A stretch of DNA of 39,881 nt, from positions 1 to 39,881 of the forward strand of contig NZ_BAFV01000112.1 in the NCBI RefSeq assembly GCF_000308515.1, written 5' to 3'. The notes beneath the pieces were generated by a model that had not been told where the DNA came from, searched no databases, and worked only from the letters and a program-made list of their open reading frames with translations. The position numbers and the translations under genes are program-made. The stretch comes from Nocardia carnea NBRC 14403 (GTDB lineage: Bacteria; Actinomycetota; Actinomycetes; Mycobacteriales; Mycobacteriaceae). Shown here in pieces: positions 30,868-38,994 of the stretch (the stretch's first letter is position 1; every line of letters starts with the position of its first letter).

Positions 30868-31644
30868 TCAGTCGCCGAGGTGATCGGCTTCGATCGCACC
30901 GGCGGCCCGGTGAAGAGTGGCGACCAGCGACGCCAGTCGGTTCCGGTCGTAGCGGACCGATGGCATCGAGACCGACAGACCCGCCACCGCGGCACCGGCC
31001 GCATCCCGCACCGGAACTCCCACCGCGACCACACCGCGCTCGGACAACCCGTTGTTGAGGGCGAAACCGGCGCGGCGCACGCGGCCCAGCTGGGCGCGCA
31101 GGTTCGGCAGGTCCGGTCGTTCCTCTGCCCTTTCCGCAAACCGATGTTCGTCGTAGAGTTCCTCCACCTCGCCCGGCTCGAGGTCCGCGAGCAGCACCAG
31201 GCCGGCGGTGGTGCGGTGCGCGGGAAACACCATGCCTTCCCGGGAACCTACGCGCAGTGCCTGCCGGCATTCCACGCTGGCGATGAACCGGGCGGTATCC
31301 CCCGTGCGGATCGTGAGGTTCGCCGACTCCCCCACCAGGTCGACGAGCCGCTGCAGATGCGGTAGCGCGGCCGCCCGCAACCGCGAGGTTCGTGACTGCG
31401 AATGGGCGGCGAGTTCGAGCACCGGACCCGGGTAGTACTTACGCTGCTCGTCCTGGACAGCGAAGTCCCGGTACACCAGTGTCTGCAGCAGCCGATGCGC
31501 CGTCGACCGCGCCACCTCCAGGCGTTCCGCGACTCGGCTGACAGTCAGCCCGCCCTCCAGTTGCAGCATCACCGCGACCCGCAGCGCGTGATCGGCGCTG
31601 GTCACGACGTATGCCGGCGGATTTTTCGGTTCCGTGCTTGCCAT
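30868..31644 (-). CDS. IclR family regulator of the gentisate operon
   Basis: A 258-residue IclR protein. The winged helix-turn-helix is at about 12-75 (ADHALRVAVMLQLEGGLTVSRVAERLEVARSTAHRLLQTLVYRDFAVQDEQRKYYPGPVLELA) and the effector domain follows (HLQRLVDLVGESANLTIRTGDTARFIASVECRQALRVGSREGMVFPAHRTTAGLVLLADL, LNNGLSERGVVAVGVPVRDAAGAAVAGLSVSMPS). It is divergent from gentisate 1,2-dioxygenase with 63 bp between. IclR proteins control 3-hydroxybenzoate/gentisate genes in Corynebacterium (NagR), so pathway-specific control by an aromatic acid is a strong inference. The stop abuts the TetR remnant. ATG at 31644 with a weak GAGCGG. Confidence 0.92.
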   Translation of the reverse strand: MASTEPKNPPAYVVTSADHALRVAVMLQLEGGLTVSRVAERLEVARSTAHRLLQTLVYRDFAVQDEQRKYYPGPVLELAAHSQSRTSRLRAAALPHLQRLVDLVGESANLTIRTGDTARFIASVECRQALRVGSREGMVFPAHRTTAGLVLLADLEPGEVEELYDEHRFAERAEERPDLPNLRAQLGRVRRAGFALNNGLSERGVVAVGVPVRDAAGAAVAGLSVSMPSVRYDRNRLASLVATLHRAAGAIEADHLGD

Positions 31645-31650
31645 CCGCTC

Positions 31651-31680
31651 GTTCTGCTCTCCAGAATTTGGTGTTCTGCT
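31651..31680. promoter_or_regulatory. Direct repeats GTTCTGCT between IclR and gentisate dioxygenase
   Basis: GTTCTGCT occurs at 31651-31658 and 31673-31680, 22 bp apart (two turns), with CCAGAATTTGG between (arms CCA/TGG around an AT-rich centre). The whole lies in the 63-bp divergent gap, so it is the likely IclR binding region controlling both directions. Confidence 0.55.
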
Positions 31681-31707
31681 GACTCGACGCACGCCACTGT
31701 AGGCGAT

Positions 31708-32865
31708 ATGAGCACGACTGACACTCCCGTCCGGTTGCGGGCGGTGGCCGCGCCGAATCAGCCGGATGTGACCCCTGCCCTCGAGGAGCTGTACCGCGGG
31801 TTCGAGCAGGAGCTGCTCGTTCCGCTGTGGACCGAAATCGGCGACCTCATGCCGGCGCATCCCCGTTCGCGGGCCGTCCCGCATGTGTGGCGGTGGGAGA
31901 ATTTGCTCCGGCTGGCGGCAAAGGCCGGCGATATCGTGCCCGTAGGCCGCGGCGGGGAACGGCGGGCGATCGCGCTGGCGAACCCGGCGCTCGGCGGACG
32001 GCCGTTCGCGACCCCGACGCTGTGGGCGGCGATCCAGTATCTGATGCCGGGCGAGGACGCCCCGGAGCACCGCCACACCCAGCACGCTTTCCGGTTCGTG
32101 GTCGAGGGCTCGGGTGTGTGGACCGTGGTCGGTGGCAGCGGCGACGTCGCCGACGGGGATGCGGTGTCGATGCGGCGCGGGGATTTCCTGCCGCAGGCCG
32201 GCTGGAATTGGCATGCGCACCACAATGCGACCTCGGAACCGATGGCCTGGATCGACGGCCTGGATATTCCGTTCCAGTACGTCGTGGAATCGCAGTTCTT
32301 CCAGTTCGGCCGGGAGGAGATCAGTACGGCGGAGCGGGTCACGCCGGAGCGGTCCCGGTCGGAGCGACTGTGGGGGCATCCGGGGTTGCGGCCACTGTCG
32401 GTGGGCGAGGTGGCGCCGGGATCGCCGCTGCTGGCCTATAAGTGGGAGCACACCGATGCCGCACTGAACGATCAGCTGCTGCTGGAGAAAGAGGGGTACG
32501 GCGGTACGGTCGAACCCGGGCATGCGGCGGTGCGGTTCACGAACCCGCACAACGGGACCGATGTTCTGCCCACCATCCGCGCAGAGTTCCACCGTATCGC
32601 CCGCGGCGCGGAAACCGCCCCGGTCCGCGAGACCGGGTCCGCGGTCTACCAGGTGTTCGACGGTTCCGGAACGGTGACGGTCGGCGAGAAGTCCTGGTCG
32701 GTCACCCGCGGCGATCTGTTCGTCGTCCCGTCCTGGGAATCCTTCTCCGCCAGATCCGAAGCCGGCGGCACCGATTCCGATTCCGGCGCCCTCGACCTCT
32801 TCCGTTTCTCGGACACCCCCGTGTTCGAGGCCCTCCAGCTCAACCGTCAGGAGATCATCCGATGA
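31708..32865 (+). CDS. nagI: Gentisate 1,2-dioxygenase
   Basis: A 385-residue bicupin iron enzyme that opens the ring of gentisate (2,5-dihydroxybenzoate) to maleylpyruvate. The N-terminal cupin carries the metal ligands H121 and H123 (PEHRHTQHAFRFVVEG) and a third His in WNWHAHHN (169 or 171). RRGDFLPQAGWNWHAHHN and MAWIDGLDIPFQY are typical of gentisate dioxygenases. The second cupin (about 280-370: SAVYQVFDGSGTVTVGEKSWSVTRGDLFVVPSWES) lacks metal ligands, as usual. ATG at 31708 is chosen from the conserved beginning; the ribosome binding site is poor (AGG). Its stop overlaps the next start by ATGA. Confidence 0.93.
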   Translation: MSTTDTPVRLRAVAAPNQPDVTPALEELYRGFEQELLVPLWTEIGDLMPAHPRSRAVPHVWRWENLLRLAAKAGDIVPVGRGGERRAIALANPALGGRPFATPTLWAAIQYLMPGEDAPEHRHTQHAFRFVVEGSGVWTVVGGSGDVADGDAVSMRRGDFLPQAGWNWHAHHNATSEPMAWIDGLDIPFQYVVESQFFQFGREEISTAERVTPERSRSERLWGHPGLRPLSVGEVAPGSPLLAYKWEHTDAALNDQLLLEKEGYGGTVEPGHAAVRFTNPHNGTDVLPTIRAEFHRIARGAETAPVRETGSAVYQVFDGSGTVTVGEKSWSVTRGDLFVVPSWESFSARSEAGGTDSDSGALDLFRFSDTPVFEALQLNRQEIIR

Positions 32866-33692
32866 AACTCGCCACCCTCCGTGTCGACGGCGGCACCCGC
32901 GCGGTCCGCCTCGACGGTGACACCCTCGTCGACCTCGGCTACCCCGACCTCGGTGCCCTGTTCGCCCAGGACGATTGGGCCACGATCGCCGCGAATACCA
33001 CCGGCACGGCCTGGCCGGCCGAGGGCGCCGATCTGGCCCCGGTGGTGCCGAACCCGTCGAAGGTGATCTGCGTCGGGCACAACTACACGAATCACATCAA
33101 GGAGATGGGTCGCGAACTGCCCAGCTACCCGACACTTTTCCCGAAGTTCGCCGACAGCCTCATCGGACCGAACGATCCGATCGTGAGACCCGGCGAAACC
33201 GAGGCATTCGACTGGGAGGTCGAGCTGGTGGTGGTGATCGGTAAACAGGTTCGCCGGGCCACCGAGCAGCAGGCCGCCGACGCCATCGCCGGCTTCACCG
33301 TCATGAACGATATTTCGGTGCGGGACTGGCAGTTCCGGACGATCGAATGGACGCAGGGCAAGATCTGGGACTCCTCCACCCCGGTCGGCCCCTATGTCGT
33401 CACTCCCGACGAGGTCGGCGGGGTCCGGCCGGCGCTCGAGGTCGAGACACTCGTCGACGGGGAGGTCATGCAGCGCGACGATACGGGCACACTGCTGTTC
33501 GATCCGGTGCACCTGGTGCAGTACGTATCGACAGTCATCCGACTCAACCCGGGCGATATGATCGCCACCGGTACCCCGGCCGGGGTCGGCCATGCCCGCG
33601 ACCCCAAGGTCTACCTCGTCGGCGGCGAAACCGTCGTGACGCGAATCGCGGGCCTCGGGGCGTGCACCAACCAGGTCGTGAAAGCGTCGTGA
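32862..33692 (+). CDS. nagK: Fumarylpyruvate hydrolase (FAH family)
   Basis: A 276-residue fumarylacetoacetate-hydrolase-fold protein. The core begins SKVICVGHNYTNHIKEMGRELPSYPTLFPKFADSLIGP. The metal site is the E-x-E pair in FDWEVELVVVIGK and the Asp of MNDISVRDWQ. The ending GDMIATGTPAGVGHARDP is general for the family. By position between gentisate dioxygenase and maleylpyruvate isomerase it cleaves fumarylpyruvate to fumarate and pyruvate, the last step of the gentisate route. Both ends overlap neighbours (ATGA at 32862, GTGA at 33689). Confidence 0.92.
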   Translation: MKLATLRVDGGTRAVRLDGDTLVDLGYPDLGALFAQDDWATIAANTTGTAWPAEGADLAPVVPNPSKVICVGHNYTNHIKEMGRELPSYPTLFPKFADSLIGPNDPIVRPGETEAFDWEVELVVVIGKQVRRATEQQAADAIAGFTVMNDISVRDWQFRTIEWTQGKIWDSSTPVGPYVVTPDEVGGVRPALEVETLVDGEVMQRDDTGTLLFDPVHLVQYVSTVIRLNPGDMIATGTPAGVGHARDPKVYLVGGETVVTRIAGLGACTNQVVKAS

Positions 33693-34315
33693 GCACACGG
33701 ACGCACGCCGATTCACTGAATTGGGTCGAGCACGGAACGGCGCTGTTCACGGCACAGATCGCCCGGTTCGACGAACAGCAGATGGCCCAGCCGAGCATTC
33801 TGCCGGGCTGGACACGGAAGCATGTGATGGCTCATGTGGCCGCCAACGCGGACGCACTCGGCAACCTCGTGCATTGGGCGCAGACCGGTGAGCGCACCCC
33901 CATGTACTCCTCGGCCGAGCAGCGTAATGCCGATATCGAAACCGGCGCACAACGTCGCGCCACCGAACTCACGGAGTGGCTGAACACGTCGGTACACGAA
34001 CTGGGCGCCGCCATGGCCGCCCTGACCGGCGAGCAGTGGCGCACCGAAGTCGTCACCGCGCAGGGCCGGACCGTCCCGGCCACGGAGATCCCGTGGCTGC
34101 GGGCGCGCGAGGTGTGTATCCATGCCGCCGACCTCGGCACGGATACCACCTTCGCGGACCTTCCCGACGACTTCCTCACCGCGCTGATCACCGATATCCA
34201 GGGCAAACGCGGTTTCGACGAGGTACCCGGCGGGCCACTATCGGAGGTGGCCGCCTATCTCGCCGGTCGTCCCCATTCGCTCGCCGACGTCGCAGACCTC
34301 GGCCCCTGGCTGTAG
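33689..34315 (+). CDS. Mycothiol-dependent maleylpyruvate isomerase
   Basis: A 208-residue DinB-fold enzyme that turns maleylpyruvate into fumarylpyruvate with mycothiol as cofactor. The zinc ligands known from the Corynebacterium enzyme (His52, Glu144, His148) appear here with a constant offset of three as H49 (MAHVAANAD), E141 and H145 (REVCIHAADL), so the site is intact. PGWTRKHVMAHVAANADAL near residue 40 is the family signature. It is unrelated in fold to the glutathione-dependent NagL of proteobacteria. GTG at 33689 overlaps the hydrolase stop. The hydroxylase gene follows after 14 bp. Confidence 0.94.
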   Translation: MSTRTHADSLNWVEHGTALFTAQIARFDEQQMAQPSILPGWTRKHVMAHVAANADALGNLVHWAQTGERTPMYSSAEQRNADIETGAQRRATELTEWLNTSVHELGAAMAALTGEQWRTEVVTAQGRTVPATEIPWLRAREVCIHAADLGTDTTFADLPDDFLTALITDIQGKRGFDEVPGGPLSEVAAYLAGRPHSLADVADLGPWL

Positions 34316-34329
34316 AGGAGGGCTGCACT

Positions 34330-35622
34330 ATGAGCACCCCGGATGTCGTCATCGTCGGCGGCGGAATCGGCGGACTGAGTACTGCTTTCGCTTTGTCCCG
34401 GCTCGGCCTGCGGGTGCGGGTCCTCGAGCGATCGAAGGAATTCGGCGAGGTCGGCGCGGGTATTCAGCTCGCCCCCAACTGCACCCGAATCCTCGACGAC
34501 TACGGTCTGCTCGACGAGGCGAAGACCCGCGGCGTGGTGCCCGACCGGATGGTGATGCGCGACGCGGTCGACGGGAGCGAGCTCACCGCGCTCGATCTCC
34601 GCGATCTCGAACGGGAATACGGCTTCCCGTACCTGGTCATCCACCGCAGCGATCTGCACGCCCTGCTCCTGGACGCGTGCCGGGCCGCCGGCGTCGAATT
34701 GCTCACCGAGCAGCGAGTGGTGTCCTACGCGCAGGATTCCGGCAAGGCCGCCGCGACCACCGATACGGGGACCGTGCACCAGGCAGAGGTCGTGCTGGCG
34801 GCCGACGGATTGCACTCGGTCGCCCGGAAACTGTTCGTCGACGACGAACCGGTGTCCTCCGCGTATGTCGCCTACCGCGGCACGGTACCGATCAGCGAGG
34901 TCGATCAGCCGGTCGATCTCGCCGAGGTGGTCGTCTACGTCGGTCCGCGCTGCCATTTCGTCCATTACGGCCTGCGTGGCGGCGATCTGCTCAACCAGGT
35001 CGCGGTATTCGAATCCCCCCGGGCGCGGGCCGGTCTCGACGACTGGGGAACTCCCGACGAACTCGATACCGCGTTCACCGAGACCTGCGATTTCGTCCAG
35101 CAGCGGCTCCCGCATATGTGGCGGGACAAATGGTGGCGTATGTACGACCGCGACCCGATCGGCACCTGGGTGGACGGCCGCATCGCACTGCTCGGCGACG
35201 CCGCCCATCCACCACTGCAGTACATGGCCCAGGGCGCGATCATGGCGATCGAGGACGGCTGGGTACTCGCCGAACACGCGAAACGACTCCGCGGTGCCGA
35301 CGGCGTTGTCAACTGGGCAGGTGCGTTGGCCGCGTACGAGGCGGTGCGCCCGGAACACTGCCGCCGGGTGGTCCTGACCGCCCGGGTCTGGGGCGAACTA
35401 TGGCATCTCGACGGTCGCAAACGCGCGCAACGGAACGTACTGTTGCGGGCCCGGAAGACCGGCGACTACTCGTTCACCGACTGGATCTACGGCCCCACGG
35501 CGCTGTTCCCCGACGACGAACCGGCGATGTTCGAGCCGATTCCGCTCGAAGCAGCCGAGCGCGTGACCGGCGGGCCGATCGGAGCTACCACCAGCGTATC
35601 TCTCGGTTCGATTTCCCAGTAG
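34330..35622 (+). CDS. 3-hydroxybenzoate 6-hydroxylase (FAD monooxygenase)
   Basis: A 430-residue class A flavoprotein monooxygenase. The FAD motif is VVIVGGGIGGLSTAFALSRLGLRVRVLER (about 6-34), the DG motif is VLAADGLHSVARKLF, and the GD motif is GRIALLGDAAHPPLQYMAQGAIMAIEDG. It resembles the Rhodococcus jostii 3-hydroxybenzoate 6-hydroxylase, which makes gentisate with NADH and O2; salicylate 1-hydroxylases are near relatives, but the gentisate genes upstream favour 3-hydroxybenzoate. It is the last of four coupled genes, so the operon holds the whole route from 3-hydroxybenzoate to fumarate and pyruvate except a transporter. ATG at 34330 with GAGGAGGG upstream. Confidence 0.9.
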   Translation: MSTPDVVIVGGGIGGLSTAFALSRLGLRVRVLERSKEFGEVGAGIQLAPNCTRILDDYGLLDEAKTRGVVPDRMVMRDAVDGSELTALDLRDLEREYGFPYLVIHRSDLHALLLDACRAAGVELLTEQRVVSYAQDSGKAAATTDTGTVHQAEVVLAADGLHSVARKLFVDDEPVSSAYVAYRGTVPISEVDQPVDLAEVVVYVGPRCHFVHYGLRGGDLLNQVAVFESPRARAGLDDWGTPDELDTAFTETCDFVQQRLPHMWRDKWWRMYDRDPIGTWVDGRIALLGDAAHPPLQYMAQGAIMAIEDGWVLAEHAKRLRGADGVVNWAGALAAYEAVRPEHCRRVVLTARVWGELWHLDGRKRAQRNVLLRARKTGDYSFTDWIYGPTALFPDDEPAMFEPIPLEAAERVTGGPIGATTSVSLGSISQ

Positions 35623-35656
35623 TCGGTTTTCACCACCACCTCGAGGGCGACGTACC

Positions 35657-35686
35657 TTGCTGTTACCACACCCACCGCCGTAAAAT
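35657..35686 (+). promoter_or_regulatory. Candidate promoter for the cupin gene
   Basis: TTGCTG (35657-35662) and TAAAAT (35681-35686) are 18 bp apart in an AT-rich patch after the hydroxylase gene. The transcript would carry a leader of about 215 nt before the cupin start at 35907. I see no second gene in that leader. Confidence 0.5.
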
Positions 35687-35906
35687 ATGACTCCCATCAC
35701 ATTCTATTGCTCGGATGGGGTCGGCAGCGGCGCAGGCGGAGGTGGATCGCACCGACACAGCTCGGCGCGACGGATCCGCGGTCACGCCGAGTTCGCGGAA
35801 AGAAGAATGCGCGGGCGCGCAGAATCGGCTATCGACCGCGTGTCCGCCTTCGGTCGCAACGGAGCGCCGAGCTGGAGCGGGGGCACTAGTACCGAGGAGA
35901 ACGGTC

Positions 35907-36269
35907 ATGGCCCGTTTGGTACGCAAGAATTTCGATTCGCCCGAAGAAACTCGCCCATTCGAGGCAGGCAAGGGGCAACTCGACCTGGTCAACCTCGGCG
36001 CCGGCCCGGTGGGCCGGGCCGTATTCGAGCCGGGCTGGCAGTGGTCGGAACATGTCAAACCGATCGCCGGCACCGAGAGTTGCCAGGCGCCCCATATGGG
36101 CTACTGCGTCTCGGGGCACTTGGCGGTAGTCATGGATGACGGCGAGAAACAGGAATACGGGCCAGGCGATTTCATGATCGTCCCGCCCGGGCACGATGCT
36201 TGGACCGTCGGAGACGAGCCCTGCGTCATGATCGACTGGCAAGGTGTCGCCGACTACGCCAAGCGGTGA
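35907..36269 (+). CDS. Small cupin-domain protein
   Basis: A 120-residue single-domain cupin. The two cupin motifs are WSEHVKPIAG...APHMGYCVSGHLAVVMDDGEKQEYGPGD and PPGHDAWTVGDEPCVMIDWQG; His residues at about 49, 63 and 95 could bind a metal. Members of this group occur beside monooxygenases and regulators, with no agreed function; a sensor or small-molecule isomerase role is possible. The ATG at 35907 follows GAGGAGA. The reading frame is open back to 35715, but that extension is Arg/Ala-rich and has no good ribosome binding site. A strong two-way terminator follows. Confidence 0.85.
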   Translation: MARLVRKNFDSPEETRPFEAGKGQLDLVNLGAGPVGRAVFEPGWQWSEHVKPIAGTESCQAPHMGYCVSGHLAVVMDDGEKQEYGPGDFMIVPPGHDAWTVGDEPCVMIDWQGVADYAKR

Positions 36270-36310
36270 TATCGGCTGAGCGCCGGCTCGGCCCGCCAGG
36301 AAACAACCGG

Positions 36311-36358
36311 CCTGTCCGGCGGTGTACCTATCCCGTGGCCGGTACACCGCCGGGCAGG
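36311..36358. terminator. Bidirectional terminator between convergent cupin and acyl-CoA synthetase genes
   Basis: Arms at 36311-36328 (CCTGTCCGGCGGTGTACC) and 36341-36358 (GGTACACCGCCGGGCAGG) pair over 18 bp with one mismatch that forms a G-U pair in RNA, and a 12-nt loop. It ends two bases before the stop codon of the minus-strand gene and 41 bp after the cupin gene. Confidence 0.85.
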
Positions 36359-36360
36359 AC

Positions 36361-37914
36361 TCAGCCGACCTGACGGTCCCGGCCATTCCAATACGGCTCG
36401 CGCAGTTTGAATTTCTGCAGTTTGCCGGTCGCGGTGCGAGCCAGTTCGTCCCGGAACTCGACCGAGGTCGGCGCCTTGTAACCGGCCAGCCGTTGTTTGC
36501 ACCAGGCGATCAGATCCGATTCGGTCGCACTCCCCGGCGCCGCGTCCGGGTCGAGCACGACCAGTGCTTTGATCGTCTCACCCCATTTCTCGCTCGGTAC
36601 CGCGATCACCGCCACCTCGGCGACGGCGGGATGGGAGAACAGGCAGTCCTCGACCTCGATCGAGGAGACGTTCTCACCGCCGGTGATGATCACATCCTTC
36701 TTGCGATCGGCGATGGTCAGATAGCCGTCGTCACCGATCTCACCGCCGTCGCCGGTGCGGAACCATCCGCCGTCCAGCACCGTCGCGCTTTCCTCGGGCC
36801 GGCCCCAATAGCCGTCCATCACCACATTCGACCGGGCCAGCACCTCCCCCGCGCCCTCCTCCGATTCCTCGACCCGCAGCCGCACGCCGAGCGCCGGGGC
36901 GCCCGCGCGCGTCAGTTTCGCCGCCTTGGCCTCGGGATCGAGATCGTCCCATTCCGCCCGTGTGCGGTTGACGGTGAGCAGCGGCGAGGTTTCGGTGAGG
37001 CCGTAGATCTGGATGAACTCCCAGCCGAGTTCCTGTTCCACGCGGGCTACGGTTTTCGTCGGCGGCGGCGCACCGGCCATGATGATCCGCACCCGGTTGC
37101 GGCCGGGGATCTCCCCCTCCCAGGTCTGTGCGGCGTCGAGGACGGCGGCCGCGACCGCGGGGGCCGCGCACATCACCGTGACGCCGTGATCGCGGACGCG
37201 CCGCAGGATCTCGGCGCCGTCGATTTTGCGCAGCACGATATGCCGGGCACCGACACCGGTCATCGCGAACGGCTGACCCCAGCCGTTCGCGTGGAACATC
37301 GGCAAGGTGTGCAGGTAGACGTCGCGGTCGCTGATCGTGGCGTGCAGCCCGAAGGTGACGGCATTGACCCAGATATTGCGGTGGGTGATCTGTACACCTT
37401 TCGGGCGCGCGGTGGTGCCGGAGGTGTAATTGATGGCGGCGGTGGCGGATTCGTCGGGCTCCCACGGCCGCGGGACCGCTCCCGGGGGCGCGTAGAGGTC
37501 GCTGTCGGAGCCCAGCACGAATGTGTGTTCACACTCGATCCCGGCCAGTGAATCCGCGAGCTCGGGGTCCACGTACAGGACCCGGGCTCCGGAATCCTGG
37601 ACGATATACCGCACTTCGTCCGGCCGGAGGCGGAAATTGATCGGTACCAGGACCCGGCCCCAGCCGCTGACGCCGAAGAAGGAGGTCAGCAGCCGACTCG
37701 AATTGTGGCTGACGATCGCGACCCGTTCTCCGGCTCCGATACCGAGTTCGTCGAGCCGGGCGGCCTGCCTGCGGGCGAGTCCGGCGACCTCGCCGTAGGT
37801 CAGCGAGCCCTGGGCTGCCGCGGGTTGCACGGGTTCGTCGACCACACCGATCCGGTCGCCGTACACGGTTTCGGCGCGGTCGAGGAAATCGGCGACACTG
37901 AACGGGACGAACAT
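36361..37914 (-). CDS. Acyl-CoA synthetase (AMP-binding, FadD-like)
   Basis: A 517-residue adenylate-forming enzyme that activates a carboxylic acid with ATP and CoA. The P-loop is YTSGTTARPKGV, the A5 motif IYGLTETSP, the A7-A8 region GWFRTGDGGEIGDDGYLTIADRKKDVIITGGENVSSIEVED, and the A10 lysine is in RTATGKLQKFKLRE. PMFHANGWGQPF is typical of medium/long-chain or acyl-type FadD proteins of mycobacteria and Nocardia. The acid is not predictable; no beta-oxidation gene is adjacent. The ATG at 37914 follows AGGAGGG. The 295-bp gap upstream holds no further gene that I can see. Confidence 0.92.
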   Translation of the reverse strand: MFVPFSVADFLDRAETVYGDRIGVVDEPVQPAAAQGSLTYGEVAGLARRQAARLDELGIGAGERVAIVSHNSSRLLTSFFGVSGWGRVLVPINFRLRPDEVRYIVQDSGARVLYVDPELADSLAGIECEHTFVLGSDSDLYAPPGAVPRPWEPDESATAAINYTSGTTARPKGVQITHRNIWVNAVTFGLHATISDRDVYLHTLPMFHANGWGQPFAMTGVGARHIVLRKIDGAEILRRVRDHGVTVMCAAPAVAAAVLDAAQTWEGEIPGRNRVRIIMAGAPPPTKTVARVEQELGWEFIQIYGLTETSPLLTVNRTRAEWDDLDPEAKAAKLTRAGAPALGVRLRVEESEEGAGEVLARSNVVMDGYWGRPEESATVLDGGWFRTGDGGEIGDDGYLTIADRKKDVIITGGENVSSIEVEDCLFSHPAVAEVAVIAVPSEKWGETIKALVVLDPDAAPGSATESDLIAWCKQRLAGYKAPTSVEFRDELARTATGKLQKFKLREPYWNGRDRQVG

Positions 37915-38209
37915 GGCCCTCCTACGAATCGTGCGTACAGGACGCCCGCGAGACGAATCCGCGGACCTTCCGGCGGTCCGACGATTGTCTCTTCGCAACG
38001 GCGGGTTGGGGCCGGATTTCTCATTGCGGGCCCGACAGACATGCACTGCCGGATTACCCCGCCTCGGCCGGGGCGGCGCGCCCACCTTTGCTCTGCCGAG
38101 CGAGTCCGGGCGATGACTCGAGTACGCCAGCGAGTTGCCGTGACTTTGCCGCGACCGTTTCGTAATCTAACAGTGATCTTGTCTCCGAGCGTTACGAGTA
38201 GTCACCATC

Positions 38210-38869
38210 ATGCCTGGTCAACATCGCAAGCCGGCCCGAGCCCGGAAGATCGCTCCGCTAGCTGGGAGCACGGTCGCGGCAACGGCCGTCATCGCGCTGT
38301 CGGTAATGGCCCGCCCCGCCCCGGCTCCGCAAGCCACCGCGGTAGCCGCGGATACGCAGGCAGCACCCGCGGCCGGCATGGACGCCGCGTCGGAACCCCC
38401 ACCGGCTCCGGCTCCGGCGCCGCCGTCGGCCGAGGCCGTCGCGGCAGTCGACAAGCCCCGGGAACCGGCCCGGTACCTCAAGCGCTTCGCGCCCCCGCCG
38501 CCTCCTCCCATCGCCTGTTCCACCGAACTCGCCGGAACACAGCCGCATGTGGCGCAGGTGGGAAATCTGATCGGCCAAACATTCGGGATCGCCGATATCG
38601 GCGGAGCCAACGGCCGCTACGACGGCGAGCACGGCGCCGGCCTGGCCCTCGATTTCATGACGTCCGATCCCGCGAACGGCGACGCCATCGCCGATTTCGT
38701 CCTCGCCAACAAAGAGCGTTTCGGCGTGTCCTATGTGATCTGGCAGCAGCAGTACAACGACGGCAGCGGATGGTCGTATATGGAAGACCGCGGCAGCCCG
38801 ACCCAGAACCACTACGACCACGTCCACGTCTCGTTCGAATCGGCCGCCGATGTGTTCGTCACCTGCTGA
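38210..38869 (+). CDS. Secreted LAS-type peptidase-like protein (ARB-07466-like domain)
   Basis: A 219-residue exported or membrane-anchored protein. A basic start is followed by a hydrophobic stretch (STVAATAVIALSVMARPAPA, about 20-40), a Pro/Ala-rich linker to about 100, and a C-terminal domain of 115 residues. This domain has the metallopeptidase pattern E-H141-GAGLAL-D148 and H204-V-H206 (DHVHVSF), the zinc set of LAS/M15-like peptidoglycan peptidases. IACSTELAGTQPHVAQVGNLIGQTFGI at its start is typical of ARB-07466-like domains in actinobacteria. A role in cell-wall peptide trimming is inferred. A -10-like TAATCT (38163-38168) lies upstream. The 125 bp after it, before the convergent partial gene, show no further gene. 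Confidence 0.87.
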   Translation: MPGQHRKPARARKIAPLAGSTVAATAVIALSVMARPAPAPQATAVAADTQAAPAAGMDAASEPPPAPAPAPPSAEAVAAVDKPREPARYLKRFAPPPPPPIACSTELAGTQPHVAQVGNLIGQTFGIADIGGANGRYDGEHGAGLALDFMTSDPANGDAIADFVLANKERFGVSYVIWQQQYNDGSGWSYMEDRGSPTQNHYDHVHVSFESAADVFVTC

Positions 38870-38994
38870 CCGCGATAACCCGCGGCTGCGCGCCCGACCG
38901 GCGAAAGCGCTGTACCAGCGATATCGCCCGCTCTCCCCGGCCGGTGCCGACGTACTGGCGGTCCCGCAGACGTCCGGCTCGACGACCGCCCGGC

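Noticed and set aside
35715..35906. N-terminal extension of the cupin by 64 residues.
   Set aside because: The frame is open but has no good ribosome binding site and atypical composition, while the ATG at 35907 has GAGGAGA at proper distance.
36322..37551. A 409-codon plus-strand open frame opposite the acyl-CoA synthetase.
   Set aside because: It starts inside the two-way terminator and is antisense to clear ANL motifs.
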